A DNA stretch of 17,513 bases from Chloroflexota bacterium (lineage in GTDB: Bacteria > Chloroflexota > Anaerolineae > B4-G1): the NCBI GenBank assembly GCA_024232355.1, contig JAAEPW010000502.1:1-17513 (forward strand), given 5' to 3'. Both the position numbers and the translations under genes were made by a program. This document shows positions 1 to 6,927 of the stretch, piece after piece; the first letter of the stretch is position 1; the number at the start of each line of letters is the position of its first letter. The notes beneath the pieces were generated by a model. That model made no database searches. It was not told the origin of the DNA and was given only the letters and a program-made list of their open reading frames with translations.

Positions 1-1
1 A

Positions 2-103
2 AACGTGCAGCACGTCGGGTGCGGAGCCGAAAGCGACGACATGCACTGGGGGGATCGGGTGCTTGCACTCGCCGCCCGATATCACGCTCTCGTCGTACCA
101 TAA
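2..103 (+). CDS. 3' end of an unidentified gene (partial)
   Basis: The second reading frame is open from the window edge to TAA at 101-103 and gives 33 residues that include [20 protein letters not shown]. The composition, with alternating hydrophobic and charged residues, looks like the C-terminus of a soluble globular protein. The other frames over this stretch are Arg- or Ser/Thr-rich and look less like protein. No family can be named from so short a tail. The next gene is convergent (- strand, ending at 224). The true start lies outside the window. Confidence 0.45.
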   Translation, partial: NVQHVGCGAESDDMHWGDRVLALAARYHALVVP

Positions 104-179
104 TTGAACAATGGCGATCCTCAAGTCAAGTGCCCCACTAGGAACAAAATACCCCATACAAAATAAATGCAATTGCCCT

Positions 180-239
180 ACGCATTTTGCGTTTCGCGCT
201 TTTTTTTTTGTTGAACACTTGCCTCAAGGCACTCTTTTT
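180..239 (+). terminator. Possible weak terminators for the upstream partial gene
   Basis: The 120-bp gap between convergent genes holds a small hairpin ACGCA-TTT-TGCGT (180-192) followed by a run of ten T (200-209). A second hairpin, TGCC-TCAA-GGCA (220-231), is followed by CTCTTTTT and overlaps the end of the - strand gene. Both stems are only 4-5 bp, so termination is plausible but not convincing. Nothing else is seen in this gap. Confidence 0.3.
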
Positions 240-1168
240 GTGGGTGTGAAAGATGTCAATCCAGCCAATACAACCAATACAACGAGCAAGGCCCACAAAG
301 CCGTTGCCGTCGCGACGTACATCACCAGCAGCGGGACGGCAAAGCCGACCATCCGCATGAATGCCCCGACTATGGTCTCCACCAAGAACAAAACGCCCAC
401 CACCGTCGCGGCACGCAGGATCGCCGCTTGGTTGCGTTGCGTGCGCCAGGCTTGTACGACGACGGCGATGATCAACACACTCGCCACGCCAGCGACCACG
501 CGCCGCACCATCTGAAGCCAGCCGCGTGGATCAGTAGGAATCACCCACCCGCTGTACATCGGCCAGCCCAAACATCTCACCATCGAGCCGCTTTCTGCCA
601 CAAGGACGCCGCTCATCAACACGACAAACACCGCGATGAGTGTCCACAAGCTCAACCTCGCAAAGGGGCTGCGGAGCAAAAGTTGGTCGGGCAGGGTGGG
701 ATTGGTATAACGAGAGAACGCCAGCACCGTCGCCGTCAGCACGAGGGCGAGCACCATCAACGCCAGACTCAGGTCGATGGCCGCTCCACCGGGCGAAAGC
801 CCGCGCAGAACCGCGACCGCGCCGAACACGATCACCACAAACAGGAACACGACCGCAACCACTAGCGGCCAACTCACCCACCGGATCGAGCGAGTCTTGC
901 GCCAGCTCATAATCGCCGCAGCGATGATGAGCGGCCCTGCCAGCACAGTGGTGATGCGATGGGTGTACTCAATGATCGAGTCTGTCCGCATCGGCGGGAC
1001 GATCTTGCCATAGCACCCCGGCCAATCGGGGCATCCCTGGCCCGAATTGGTGACACAAACGATGCCCCCCATCATGATCAGCAAATACGTCATTATGGCT
1101 GCTGCCAGAAGTAGGTCACGGTGCTGTTTGGTGACGGGGGTATTGTTGGTTATCGAGTCAGTTGTCAT
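224..1168 (-). CDS. Divergent heme A synthase homologue (COX15/CtaA family)
   Basis: This 314-residue membrane protein has about eight hydrophobic segments in two pseudo-repeats, the CtaA/COX15 layout. Heme A synthase oxidises the C8 methyl of heme O in the membrane to make heme A for cytochrome oxidase. The first half keeps the family signature: GGIVCVTNSGQGCPDWPGC (Cys46 and Cys52) in the first extracellular loop and IIEYTHR with Glu67 and heme-ligand His70. The second half is degenerate. The ligand histidines expected in helices 4, 6 and 8 are Asp132, Arg222 and Tyr284, and the second Cys pair is Cys199/Tyr205. The frame is intact at full length. The start is ATG 1168 with a GGAAG-type ribosome site just upstream. 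It is the last gene of the - strand run, 65 bp after the 2H phosphoesterase gene, and no cytochrome oxidase gene is nearby. Family membership is confident; classical heme A synthase activity is doubtful. Confidence 0.8.
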   Translation of the reverse strand: MTTDSITNNTPVTKQHRDLLLAAAIMTYLLIMMGGIVCVTNSGQGCPDWPGCYGKIVPPMRTDSIIEYTHRITTVLAGPLIIAAAIMSWRKTRSIRWVSWPLVVAVVFLFVVIVFGAVAVLRGLSPGGAAIDLSLALMVLALVLTATVLAFSRYTNPTLPDQLLLRSPFARLSLWTLIAVFVVLMSGVLVAESGSMVRCLGWPMYSGWVIPTDPRGWLQMVRRVVAGVASVLIIAVVVQAWRTQRNQAAILRAATVVGVLFLVETIVGAFMRMVGFAVPLLVMYVATATALWALLVVLVVLAGLTSFTPTKRVP

Positions 1169-1233
1169 ATGCTTCCTTTCTATAGCTGTTCAGGTAATTG
1201 GACGCCAAGTCCCCATATTCGATTAGAGAATTC

Positions 1234-1815
1234 TTACATCGATCCCTTTCCGACAGGCAATATTTTGTAGGTGATAAAAGTGCCCGGCTTGGTGCCGACG
1301 TCATCGCAATAGAACATTGCGATCTTGTTGGCCATCAAGCTCAAATTGATCTCGGCATGCTCGTACTCGGCATAAGCTTTGCGATAGACCTCAATAGGTT
1401 GCCCACCCAACTCGACCGTGGCGTGGAAATGATAATCGGGGCCATCGAATGGGGCATCTGTATTCTCGAAACGTTCCGACAGCTCGCGGTTGATCCGATT
1501 GTGCAGTTCTCGCAGCGTCGGGGTCTCTTGGACGTTTAGCCACAGGATTCCGGTCTCGCCATCGCCAAGTGGCGCCGTTTGCAGTTCCAGGTGGGTCAAG
1601 GTGGTTTCAAAAGGTTGGATGGTCTCTGTCAATTGGTCAAAGTATGCTTCCGTCTCTGGCAAGCTGTCAATCTCGAATGGTTGCTTTAACGAAACGTGCG
1701 GCGGAAGCAACGACACCATAAAGTCTATGCCATATTTCGAGTGAACGTTGACGGCTAGTTTTCTGACAAAATTATGTACATTGTCATCCACGAGCAAAGC
1801 AAACGCGGCTTTCAT
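1234..1815 (-). CDS. 2H phosphoesterase, 2'-5' RNA ligase family
   Basis: This 193-residue soluble protein carries the two H-x-S/T motifs that define the 2H phosphoesterase fold: H40-V-S42 in LLPPHVSLKQPF and H131-A-T133 in YHFHATVEL, 91 residues apart. Family members hydrolyse or ligate 2',3'- or 2'-5'-linked phosphoesters in RNA or nucleotides (ThpR/LigT type), but the substrate of this one cannot be read from the sequence. The start is ATG 1815, preceded by an AGGAG ribosome site 6 nt away. The open frame continues upstream to about 2115, but that part overlaps the WD40 lipoprotein gene and has no comparable start. It lies 73 bp after the lipoprotein gene and 65 bp before the CtaA-like gene on the same strand, so it is probably co-transcribed. 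Confidence 0.85.
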   Translation of the reverse strand: MKAAFALLVDDNVHNFVRKLAVNVHSKYGIDFMVSLLPPHVSLKQPFEIDSLPETEAYFDQLTETIQPFETTLTHLELQTAPLGDGETGILWLNVQETPTLRELHNRINRELSERFENTDAPFDGPDYHFHATVELGGQPIEVYRKAYAEYEHAEINLSLMANKIAMFYCDDVGTKPGTFITYKILPVGKGSM

Positions 1816-1844
1816 TACATACTCCTCTGATAATTCTAGTCCTA

Positions 1845-1880
1845 CATTTGTGAAATGCGTGGCAAAAAAGTGTCTGGTCG
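1845..1880 (+). repeat. Dispersed repeat, copy A (degenerate)
   Basis: The sequence CATTTGTGAAATGCGTGGC followed by AAAAAAGTGTCTGG matches the right half of the elements at 5964-6000 and 13985-14020. The common core is GTG-(t/a)AAT-(t/g)CGTGGC, an A-rich stretch, then GTGT. No left arm is visible here, so this is a half or decayed copy. It lies in the 73-bp gap between two - strand genes. Confidence 0.55.
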
Positions 1881-1888
1881 CACGAGTT

Positions 1889-3868
1889 CTAGTCTCCATA
1901 CTCTGCAACGTTCCAAACACTGACAATCGAAAAATCGTTCGAGACCAAAAGGGTTCCATCTGGAGAGAAATCCAAACTGAACGCAGAACTATCAAGAACG
2001 CCCAACAGCGACCAATCCTCGACGCTGCGCAGCCGGATGAGGGGATCGTTTTGCCCGGATCCAGAAGCCAATATCTTGCTATCGGGAGAAAAAGCGACGC
2101 CCTCCGCCAGATCATCGAATTGATTGATCATCGTCCCGTCGTTCATCTGCCATATCACGACGCCGCCTCGCTCGCACCCATAAGCGCCTGCCGTAGCGCA
2201 AACCACGATAGCCAAAAGTGTTCCATCGGGTGAAATGGCGACGTCGTTCGCCTGCCGGGCATAGTACAATGTGTTTAGCAAAGCGCCATCACTCACTTGC
2301 CACAATCTGATGTTCCCGTCGGTCCCGCTGCCCACCAACGTGTTCCCATCGGGAGAAAAAGCGAGCGTCGTCACGTTTTGCCCTGGCGCGGGCAGCTCGC
2401 GCACGATGCGCCAGGTGGCGGTGTCATAAAGCTGCACAATGCCATTGGGCCATCCATCCATCCCGCCAACAGCAAGCATACGCCCGTCCGGCGAAAAAGC
2501 CACGCTGATCGCCGTAGCGCCCGGTGCGCCCAAACTCTGCAAAAGCGCGCCATCCGACAGCCGCCATACGTGCAGTTGGCGCTCCTCGCCAGACGATGCA
2601 GAAGTCAACATCTGGCCATCCGGCGAGAACGCGATTTCCCACACGATGCCCGTGTATTGATCCAACGTGTGCAGCAGTGCGCCGTCGGTCGTCCGCCATA
2701 CGTGCACGGCAAAGTTGGCCTCGCTCCCGCCAGACGATGCTGCAATAGTCGCTCCATCCGGCGAAAACGCGACCATGCGCAAGTCGGGGCTTTCTATCCG
2801 GCGAACCATACCCTCGGGCAAAGTGCTGGTCGGCTCGATGGCCGTTGTTTGGGTGTCAACCGGCGTCAATCGCCACAACCCACCACTGGCCTCGTCGTCC
2901 GCGGCGGGCATTCCGGCTCCGGGGCTCGAGCCATGTTGAAATATGTTGACGAGGCGGTAAAAGTCCGGGACGTCTCCCGAGGGCCGGATTTGCCAATACT
3001 GACGTTCGTTAGCGGCGGTGGATACCATAAAGGGGCTGTTTTCTTCGACGATCCCCAGCGACCATTGTTCGCCGAGGGAGCGATTCGTGAGCCGATAGTA
3101 GCCGTCACCCGCCGGTGTGATCTTCCACGCCTGCGCGTCGATGCTGCTGGCCACCGGCACCATTACCACCGGAGTATCTCCCTGGCTATACGTCTCCAAC
3201 GCGTACGCATCGCCGCCCCCAATGATCTCGAGCCGATACCATCCATTCAAATCCAGGTCTGCCGCCTCGTACGGGCAGGATAATTGTTGTTGATACCAAT
3301 CCGTATCCGGGGCCGGGTATTTGGCATCTGGAGACGCGGGCACGTAAAACTCGGGCAGGCACGGGTCGGATGGTGCGGTCAGGATGGGTTCGGTGTGTTC
3401 TGCTCCGCCGGTCACCGCAAAGGTTTGCAGCCCGCCATCCGGTTGCCAATATCCATAATGCCATACCCGGGTATCGCGTAATTGCGCAAAAGCATACGTC
3501 TGATAGTTGCCTGGCGAAACCTCAAACGCCAGTTGGCTCACACCTTCTGTCACAGACATTGCATCATAATAATAGGCCCCGTCGTTCACGTTGATGATGT
3601 AGACATCCAAAGCCAAGTCGGAGGGCGGCGGGGGATCTACAAGGGTGACAATTACCCTGCCGGTATCGGTGGCAAGAGGCTCTTTGGTCAGTTCACCGAT
3701 AGGTGTGCCAAGTTCCACCGTTGCTTCATCGGCAGAGACATGGGTGGGCGAATCGGCATCGAGCGTGGGGGATATAGTCGTCAGATCGTTTTTCTGCGGA
3801 GCGCAGGCAGTGATCAAAAGGGCAATGACTATTGTGCCCAAGGCGGCTCTCTGAATATAATGTGGCAA
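1889..3868 (-). CDS. Lipoprotein with ricin-like region and seven-bladed WD40 propeller
   Basis: This 659-residue protein begins with a lipoprotein signal (ALLITAC, lipidated Cys22) and should be anchored outside the membrane. Residues 70-165 form a beta-rich domain. Residues about 208-337 contain repeated W-(R/K/Q)-(I/L)-x-P units (WKITPAGDGYYRL, YWQIRPSG, LWRLTPV), which resemble a ricin-type beta-trefoil carbohydrate-binding fold. Residues 360-659 carry seven (A/D)-(F/I)-SPD-(G/S) motifs near 368, 413, 458, 503, 545, 592 and 633, so one complete WD40 propeller. No catalytic motif is seen, and the protein is likely a binding scaffold. The start is TTG 3868, supported by GGGAGG 7 nt upstream and by the signal peptide directly after it. 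It follows the hydrolase gene by 24 bp and is probably in the same transcript. Confidence 0.88.
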   Translation of the reverse strand: MPHYIQRAALGTIVIALLITACAPQKNDLTTISPTLDADSPTHVSADEATVELGTPIGELTKEPLATDTGRVIVTLVDPPPPSDLALDVYIINVNDGAYYYDAMSVTEGVSQLAFEVSPGNYQTYAFAQLRDTRVWHYGYWQPDGGLQTFAVTGGAEHTEPILTAPSDPCLPEFYVPASPDAKYPAPDTDWYQQQLSCPYEAADLDLNGWYRLEIIGGGDAYALETYSQGDTPVVMVPVASSIDAQAWKITPAGDGYYRLTNRSLGEQWSLGIVEENSPFMVSTAANERQYWQIRPSGDVPDFYRLVNIFQHGSSPGAGMPAADDEASGGLWRLTPVDTQTTAIEPTSTLPEGMVRRIESPDLRMVAFSPDGATIAASSGGSEANFAVHVWRTTDGALLHTLDQYTGIVWEIAFSPDGQMLTSASSGEERQLHVWRLSDGALLQSLGAPGATAISVAFSPDGRMLAVGGMDGWPNGIVQLYDTATWRIVRELPAPGQNVTTLAFSPDGNTLVGSGTDGNIRLWQVSDGALLNTLYYARQANDVAISPDGTLLAIVVCATAGAYGCERGGVVIWQMNDGTMINQFDDLAEGVAFSPDSKILASGSGQNDPLIRLRSVEDWSLLGVLDSSAFSLDFSPDGTLLVSNDFSIVSVWNVAEYGD

Positions 3869-3892
3869 GTTTTTTCCTCCCAGAACAGTCTC

Positions 3893-4870
3893 TCACTTGA
3901 CAAACGCCGCGCGCAGTGCAGCGGACATTTCAGTTGCAGCCTCCCTGGCCCTATCGAATATCGCCACCGCAGACAAAAAACCGTGGACCATGCCGCCATA
4001 ACAGATGTACGTTGCCGGAATCTCTGCCTGTTTCAGCCGTTGGGCGTAGGCATAGGCCTCGTCCCGGAGCACGTCGAACTCGGCGGTGACTACCATCGCA
4101 GGTGGGAGGCTGCTCAAGTCTTGGGCCAGCAAGGGTGATACCGACGGGTTTTGTCCGTCTTTTTCGTCGGCCAGATAATGGTCGCGAAACCAGGCCATCG
4201 TATCCTTCAGGAGTGTGTATCTGTCACCATAATCCCGGTAGGAGCCGGTATCGAGGGTTGAAATGTTGGTCACAGGATAGATGAGCAGTTGATACACCAG
4301 TGCAAGCTCGCCTCGATCTCGGGCCATTCGCGAGACGACGGCAGCGAGATTGCCGCCAGAGCTATCGCCACCGACTGCGATACGTGTTGCATCTCCTTGG
4401 AGACGCTCGGCATTTTCTGCTACCCACCGGGTTGCTGCGTAGGCATCCTCGACGGCGGCGGGATATTTATGTTCCGGGGCCAAGCGGTAATCCACAGAAA
4501 CCACGACGCACGACGCGCCGTCTGCCAGAAAGCGACAGATGCCATCGTGGGTATCCAGGTCGCCTTGGACCCAACCGCCGCCGTGGAAGAAAACGAGCAC
4601 TGGGAACGGCCCATCCCCCTCCGGTGTGTAGGTGCGCACAGGAATCTCTCCTGCCGGGCCTGGGATTTGCAGGTTTTCCACGGTGGCAACGGATACCGGT
4701 TCGCCTGCCAGCATCGCGGCAGTGGTCCGCATCTCGGCTCTTGCTTGGGTTGGTGTGAGCGTGTGCGTAGGTGGTTTGCCTATCGCTTTTGCCATCTGCA
4801 AGAATCGTTGGACTTGGGGATCAAGCGCACCCGTTACCGGGGGATGAGGGCACTGTTCGGTTTTTGTCAT
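3893..4870 (-). CDS. Alpha/beta hydrolase, HSL (hormone-sensitive lipase) family esterase
   Basis: This 325-residue cytoplasmic protein has all family IV esterase hallmarks: the oxyanion motif HGGGW (96-100), the nucleophile elbow GDSSGG with Ser170, the acid Asp266 in FDVLRDE and the base His296 in MVHGF. DYRLAPEHKYPA is also typical of this family. Such enzymes cleave short-chain acyl esters or modify small acylated metabolites; the substrate here is unknown. The start is ATG 4870, whose ATGA overlaps the TGA of the upstream membrane-protein gene, so translation is probably coupled. The frame extends upstream to 4918, but that would overlap the neighbour and add an atypical Cys-rich N-terminus, so I prefer 4870. 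Length is normal for the family. Confidence 0.92.
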   Translation of the reverse strand: MTKTEQCPHPPVTGALDPQVQRFLQMAKAIGKPPTHTLTPTQARAEMRTTAAMLAGEPVSVATVENLQIPGPAGEIPVRTYTPEGDGPFPVLVFFHGGGWVQGDLDTHDGICRFLADGASCVVVSVDYRLAPEHKYPAAVEDAYAATRWVAENAERLQGDATRIAVGGDSSGGNLAAVVSRMARDRGELALVYQLLIYPVTNISTLDTGSYRDYGDRYTLLKDTMAWFRDHYLADEKDGQNPSVSPLLAQDLSSLPPAMVVTAEFDVLRDEAYAYAQRLKQAEIPATYICYGGMVHGFLSAVAIFDRAREAATEMSAALRAAFVK

Positions 4871-5769
4871 TGCGTCGCAGTCACAAAGATAATGATCCCC
4901 GCAATCGTCAAGATGCACAACATGGGGCCAAAGATAGCGGCTACGATGAGCAGGGCGATAGAGGTGACGCGGCCAGAACGAACGAGTCGCTCCGCCGCTG
5001 TCTCCTCGGCCGTCACCTGGGGCGCGGGCAGGCTTTCGGTGATGCGGGCCAAGGCCATCAGGTCATCGAGCCATTGTTGGACCTCTTCCGGTGTGAAACC
5101 GTATTTAAAGAGGTTTTTGTTGCGATACAAGCGCATGTACAATCTTCCCGGTTGCAGGTGTACCTGGTGCATCAATACCCAACTCTCCCCGGCCCTCATC
5201 AAGCGCTGAAGCAACACCTTAGCCTCAGAATCAGCCCACAGCAAGCGCGCCCATTCCTCGTCCAGCGCAAATATGCTCAACGCTTCCAGATCAAGGTCGT
5301 CCAGCAGCAGAGGCTGACGGTTAAAAAGCCCGGCTACCGCCAGGCCCATCTGCGACTTTTCACCAACACCCAAGCGGGTCTGAAGTGGTGTGCTGACGTA
5401 CAGATCGAGAGTCGGGCCGCGATAAAACCGGGCGGTTACCTCTCGTCCCTGCACCGTGCCCTGGTACTGCCGACCGCTGAGCGTATATGTGCTCCCGGTC
5501 AGCCCCAGCGGGACGAACACGGTGTCGAGCCAGCGCTTGCGCCGGTACAAGCTCAATCCAAGTGTGCCCCATGCACCGCCAATCGTAATAAGCAAAAAGA
5601 GGCCCGCTGGCACGATCAACCACCAGATGCTGGCATTCGATCGGGTGACTATTCCGAGGGGGACGAAAATCAGCAAGCACGTCAGGGGGACGACGACCAG
5701 AACCGAGATCAAAGTAATCACAAAGCTGCGGGCGTAATCTTTGGATATAGCCGATAGAAACTTTGACAT
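4867..5769 (-). CDS. Membrane protein of unknown function
   Basis: I do not recognise a family in this 300-residue protein. Two hydrophobic segments near the N-terminus (about 17-40 and 48-70) and one at the C-terminus (about 272-297) frame a soluble central region of about 200 residues. The central region is mixed alpha/beta, and its second half is rich in Leu and acidic residues (LLLDDLDLEALSIFALDEEW). The start is ATG 5769 with GGAGG 6 nt upstream. It is the first gene after the consensus promoter at 5826-5854 and is coupled by a 4-nt overlap to the esterase gene. This suggests that the two proteins act together or at least in fixed ratio, but no function can be assigned. Confidence 0.75.
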   Translation of the reverse strand: MSKFLSAISKDYARSFVITLISVLVVVPLTCLLIFVPLGIVTRSNASIWWLIVPAGLFLLITIGGAWGTLGLSLYRRKRWLDTVFVPLGLTGSTYTLSGRQYQGTVQGREVTARFYRGPTLDLYVSTPLQTRLGVGEKSQMGLAVAGLFNRQPLLLDDLDLEALSIFALDEEWARLLWADSEAKVLLQRLMRAGESWVLMHQVHLQPGRLYMRLYRNKNLFKYGFTPEEVQQWLDDLMALARITESLPAPQVTAEETAAERLVRSGRVTSIALLIVAAIFGPMLCILTIAGIIIFVTATQ

Positions 5770-5825
5770 ATCATCCTCCTTATAGTGTTACGTAAAGCAT
5801 CTCGCACAACTTGGATCGCGCAGAG

Positions 5826-5854
5826 ATTATAATGAACACGGGTACGTTTGTCAA
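5826..5854 (-). promoter_or_regulatory. Perfect-consensus sigma-70 promoter for the - strand operon
   Basis: Read on the - strand, TTGACA (5849-5854) and TATAAT (5826-5831) are separated by exactly 17 bp. Both hexamers match consensus at every position. Transcription should begin near 5819, giving a leader of about 50 nt before ATG 5769. It would drive the membrane-protein, esterase and WD40 genes, and perhaps the two genes after them. Confidence 0.85.
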
Positions 5855-5924
5855 ACGGTCTGCGCCAAGTGGGTTGTTTGCTATCGGATACTTTTCACAT
5901 ACGAGCGGGATATGTTAATTTTTT

Positions 5925-6000
5925 GCCACGAATTGCACGAATTTTCACAAATTTCCCCCCCACATTCGTGTAATTCGTGGCTAAAGAAAAAAGTGTCCGG
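5925..6000 (+). repeat. Dispersed repeat, copy B, with 18-bp inverted arms
   Basis: The left arm GCCACGAATTGCACGAAT (5925-5942) and the right arm ATTCGTGTAATTCGTGGC (5964-5981) are reverse complements except at one position and enclose 21 nt that include a run of seven C. The right arm continues into TAAAGAAAAAAGTGTCCGG. This is the most complete of three related copies in the window. It sits between the divergent promoters at 5826-5854 and 6013-6040. Confidence 0.75.
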
Positions 6001-6012
6001 TACTGAAGTGGG

Positions 6013-6040
6013 TTGACGAAATAGAGATGGTGTGTACAAT
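6013..6040 (+). promoter_or_regulatory. Probable sigma-70 promoter for the HD-domain gene
   Basis: TTGACG (6013-6018), a 16-bp spacer and TACAAT (6035-6040) form a good promoter. The start of transcription would be near 6047, about 67 nt before the GTG start at 6114. Confidence 0.6.
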
Positions 6041-6056
6041 TTATGGACAATGCTCA

Positions 6057-6070
6057 CTGAACATGTTCAG
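6057..6070. promoter_or_regulatory. 14-bp perfect palindrome, candidate operator
   Basis: CTGAACATGTTCAG is a perfect palindrome about 10 nt downstream of the predicted transcription start. TGCT (6051-6054) and AGCA (6071-6074, one nucleotide after the palindrome on one side only) flank it imperfectly. The position fits a repressor site for a dimeric regulator. The GAAC/GTTC halves resemble LexA-type half-sites, but the spacing is 2 bp and not the usual 4. Confidence 0.4.
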
Positions 6071-6113
6071 AGCAAATCGAATCAAAAACACAAATAAAAT
6101 CGGAGGTGCAACT

Positions 6114-6662
6114 GTGCGCGACAGACTCGAAAAGATTTGGCCGGAAATCGAATGGATAGAGGATCCTGGGCTGAAAGAAAAGGTCTATCAAACCTGGGAA
6201 TACGCCCTGGAACAAAGCGTCTTGGAACCAGAAGATCTGTTGAAAATCCCCTTTACGCTTCTGATCAAGGACTGCCAGGTCACCTTTATGGAGCACAAAC
6301 AGGCGACCGTCCACATTGCGGTGAAATCCGCCAAGGTGATGTCAGAATTCTTTGGAGACAACCTACCCATCAATATGGATTATCTTATCGCCGGAGCCAT
6401 ACTGATCGACGTGGGCAAATTGATCGAATACGTGCTGCAAGACGAGCAAGCCGTCGTCGGCAAGACCGGCAAACTGCTGCGCCACCCGTTCACCGGGGTG
6501 GGCTTGGCTATGCGCTTTGGCGTACCGGACGAAATCTGCCACATGATCGCCACGCACTCGAAAGAGGGTGATCTGGGCAAGAGGACGGCGGAATCCATCA
6601 TCATCCACCACGCCGACTTTATGGCCTATGAGCCGTTCAAAGCGGATACGTTGAGATTCTAG
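6114..6662 (+). CDS. HD-superfamily protein with an altered HD motif
   Basis: This 182-residue soluble protein has the spacing of an HD phosphohydrolase: His67, the position of the HD pair at 98-99 in AGAILIDVGKL, His124 in RHPFTG, His148 and Asp168 in SIIIHHADF. HD enzymes use these residues to bind metals and hydrolyse phosphoesters or nucleotides. Here the His of the HD pair is Ile98 (codon ATC) while Asp99 is kept, so metal binding and activity may be changed or lost. The start is GTG 6114, with GGAGG at 6102-6106 and 7 nt spacing. The open frame reaches upstream to 6027 but lacks a ribosome site there, and that part would run through the promoter region. It is monocistronic as far as can be seen, with its own promoter and palindrome. 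Confidence 0.75.
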   Translation: MRDRLEKIWPEIEWIEDPGLKEKVYQTWEYALEQSVLEPEDLLKIPFTLLIKDCQVTFMEHKQATVHIAVKSAKVMSEFFGDNLPINMDYLIAGAILIDVGKLIEYVLQDEQAVVGKTGKLLRHPFTGVGLAMRFGVPDEICHMIATHSKEGDLGKRTAESIIIHHADFMAYEPFKADTLRF

Positions 6663-6663
6663 T

Positions 6664-6714
6664 GCAGTTGGGCGTAAATTCCCCATAGTATACCAAGTTT
6701 CAACGCCCAACTGC
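6664..6714. repeat. 12-bp inverted repeat just after the HD gene stop
   Basis: GCAGTTGGGCGT (6664-6675) and ACGCCCAACTGC (6703-6714) are perfect reverse complements around a 27-nt A/T-rich spacer. They begin 2 nt after the TAG at 6660-6662. No T-run follows, so this is not a classical terminator. It could stabilise the 3' end of the mRNA or be one arm of a mobile or regulatory element. Confidence 0.6.
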
Positions 6715-6717
6715 CAA

Positions 6718-6807
6718 AGTGTTTCGCGGCAGGTTAGCATCATATAGGTGCTTTGCGTTGATAGTCGGTAATTCTGAACTATAAGTTTGTTTACGCCGCG
6801 AAACACT
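6718..6807. repeat. 13-bp inverted repeat flanking a promoter
   Basis: AGTGTTTCGCGGC (6718-6730) and GCCGCGAAACACT (6795-6807) are perfect reverse complements 64 bp apart. The segment between them holds the likely promoter of the MFS-mannosidase operon (6758-6785). The arms could be two operator sites for a looping repressor, or the ends of a small palindromic repeat. Confidence 0.65.
6758..6785 (+). promoter_or_regulatory. Probable promoter of the MFS-mannosidase-GT operon
   Basis: TTGATA (6758-6763), a 16-bp spacer and TATAAG (6780-6785) are the best sigma-70-like pair upstream of the MFS gene. This would give a leader of about 135 nt that contains the hairpin at 6858-6902. Confidence 0.45.
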
Positions 6808-6857
6808 AGGATTCTTCCAAACGTCGTTCGTCTGTAACGATCGAACACAACTTGATG

Positions 6858-6902
6858 CAGACAGTATGGTTCCTGGCGATGAGCCAGGCGCTGTACTGTC
6901 TG
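6858..6902 (+). promoter_or_regulatory. Long leader hairpin upstream of the MFS gene
   Basis: CAGACAGTA (6858-6866) pairs with TACTGTCTG (6894-6902), and CCTGGC (6872-6877) pairs with GCCAGG (6883-6888) around the loop GATGA. In RNA the segment between the two stems can also form G-U and G-C pairs, giving a nearly continuous stem of about 19 bp with one mismatch. It ends 25 nt before the MFS start codon. It is a candidate attenuator or protein-binding leader, and no known riboswitch class is recognised. Confidence 0.5.
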
Positions 6903-6927
6903 ATCTTTACGAAAGGCACTTTTTTTT

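Noticed and set aside
2297..5209. Long + strand frames (2297-3283, 4289-5209) opposite the WD40 and esterase genes
   Set aside because: Their translations are Arg/Cys/His-rich and without recognisable domains, while the - strand genes are unmistakable.
6027..6113. An earlier ATG start for the HD-domain protein at 6027
   Set aside because: It overlaps the -10 region and the palindrome and has no ribosome site, whereas GTG 6114 has GGAGG at ideal spacing.
6664..6714. Integron attC-like site, because of GTTGGGC and GCCCAAC
   Set aside because: The two cores are in the wrong order for a single attC, the spacer is too short, and there is no integrase or cassette structure.
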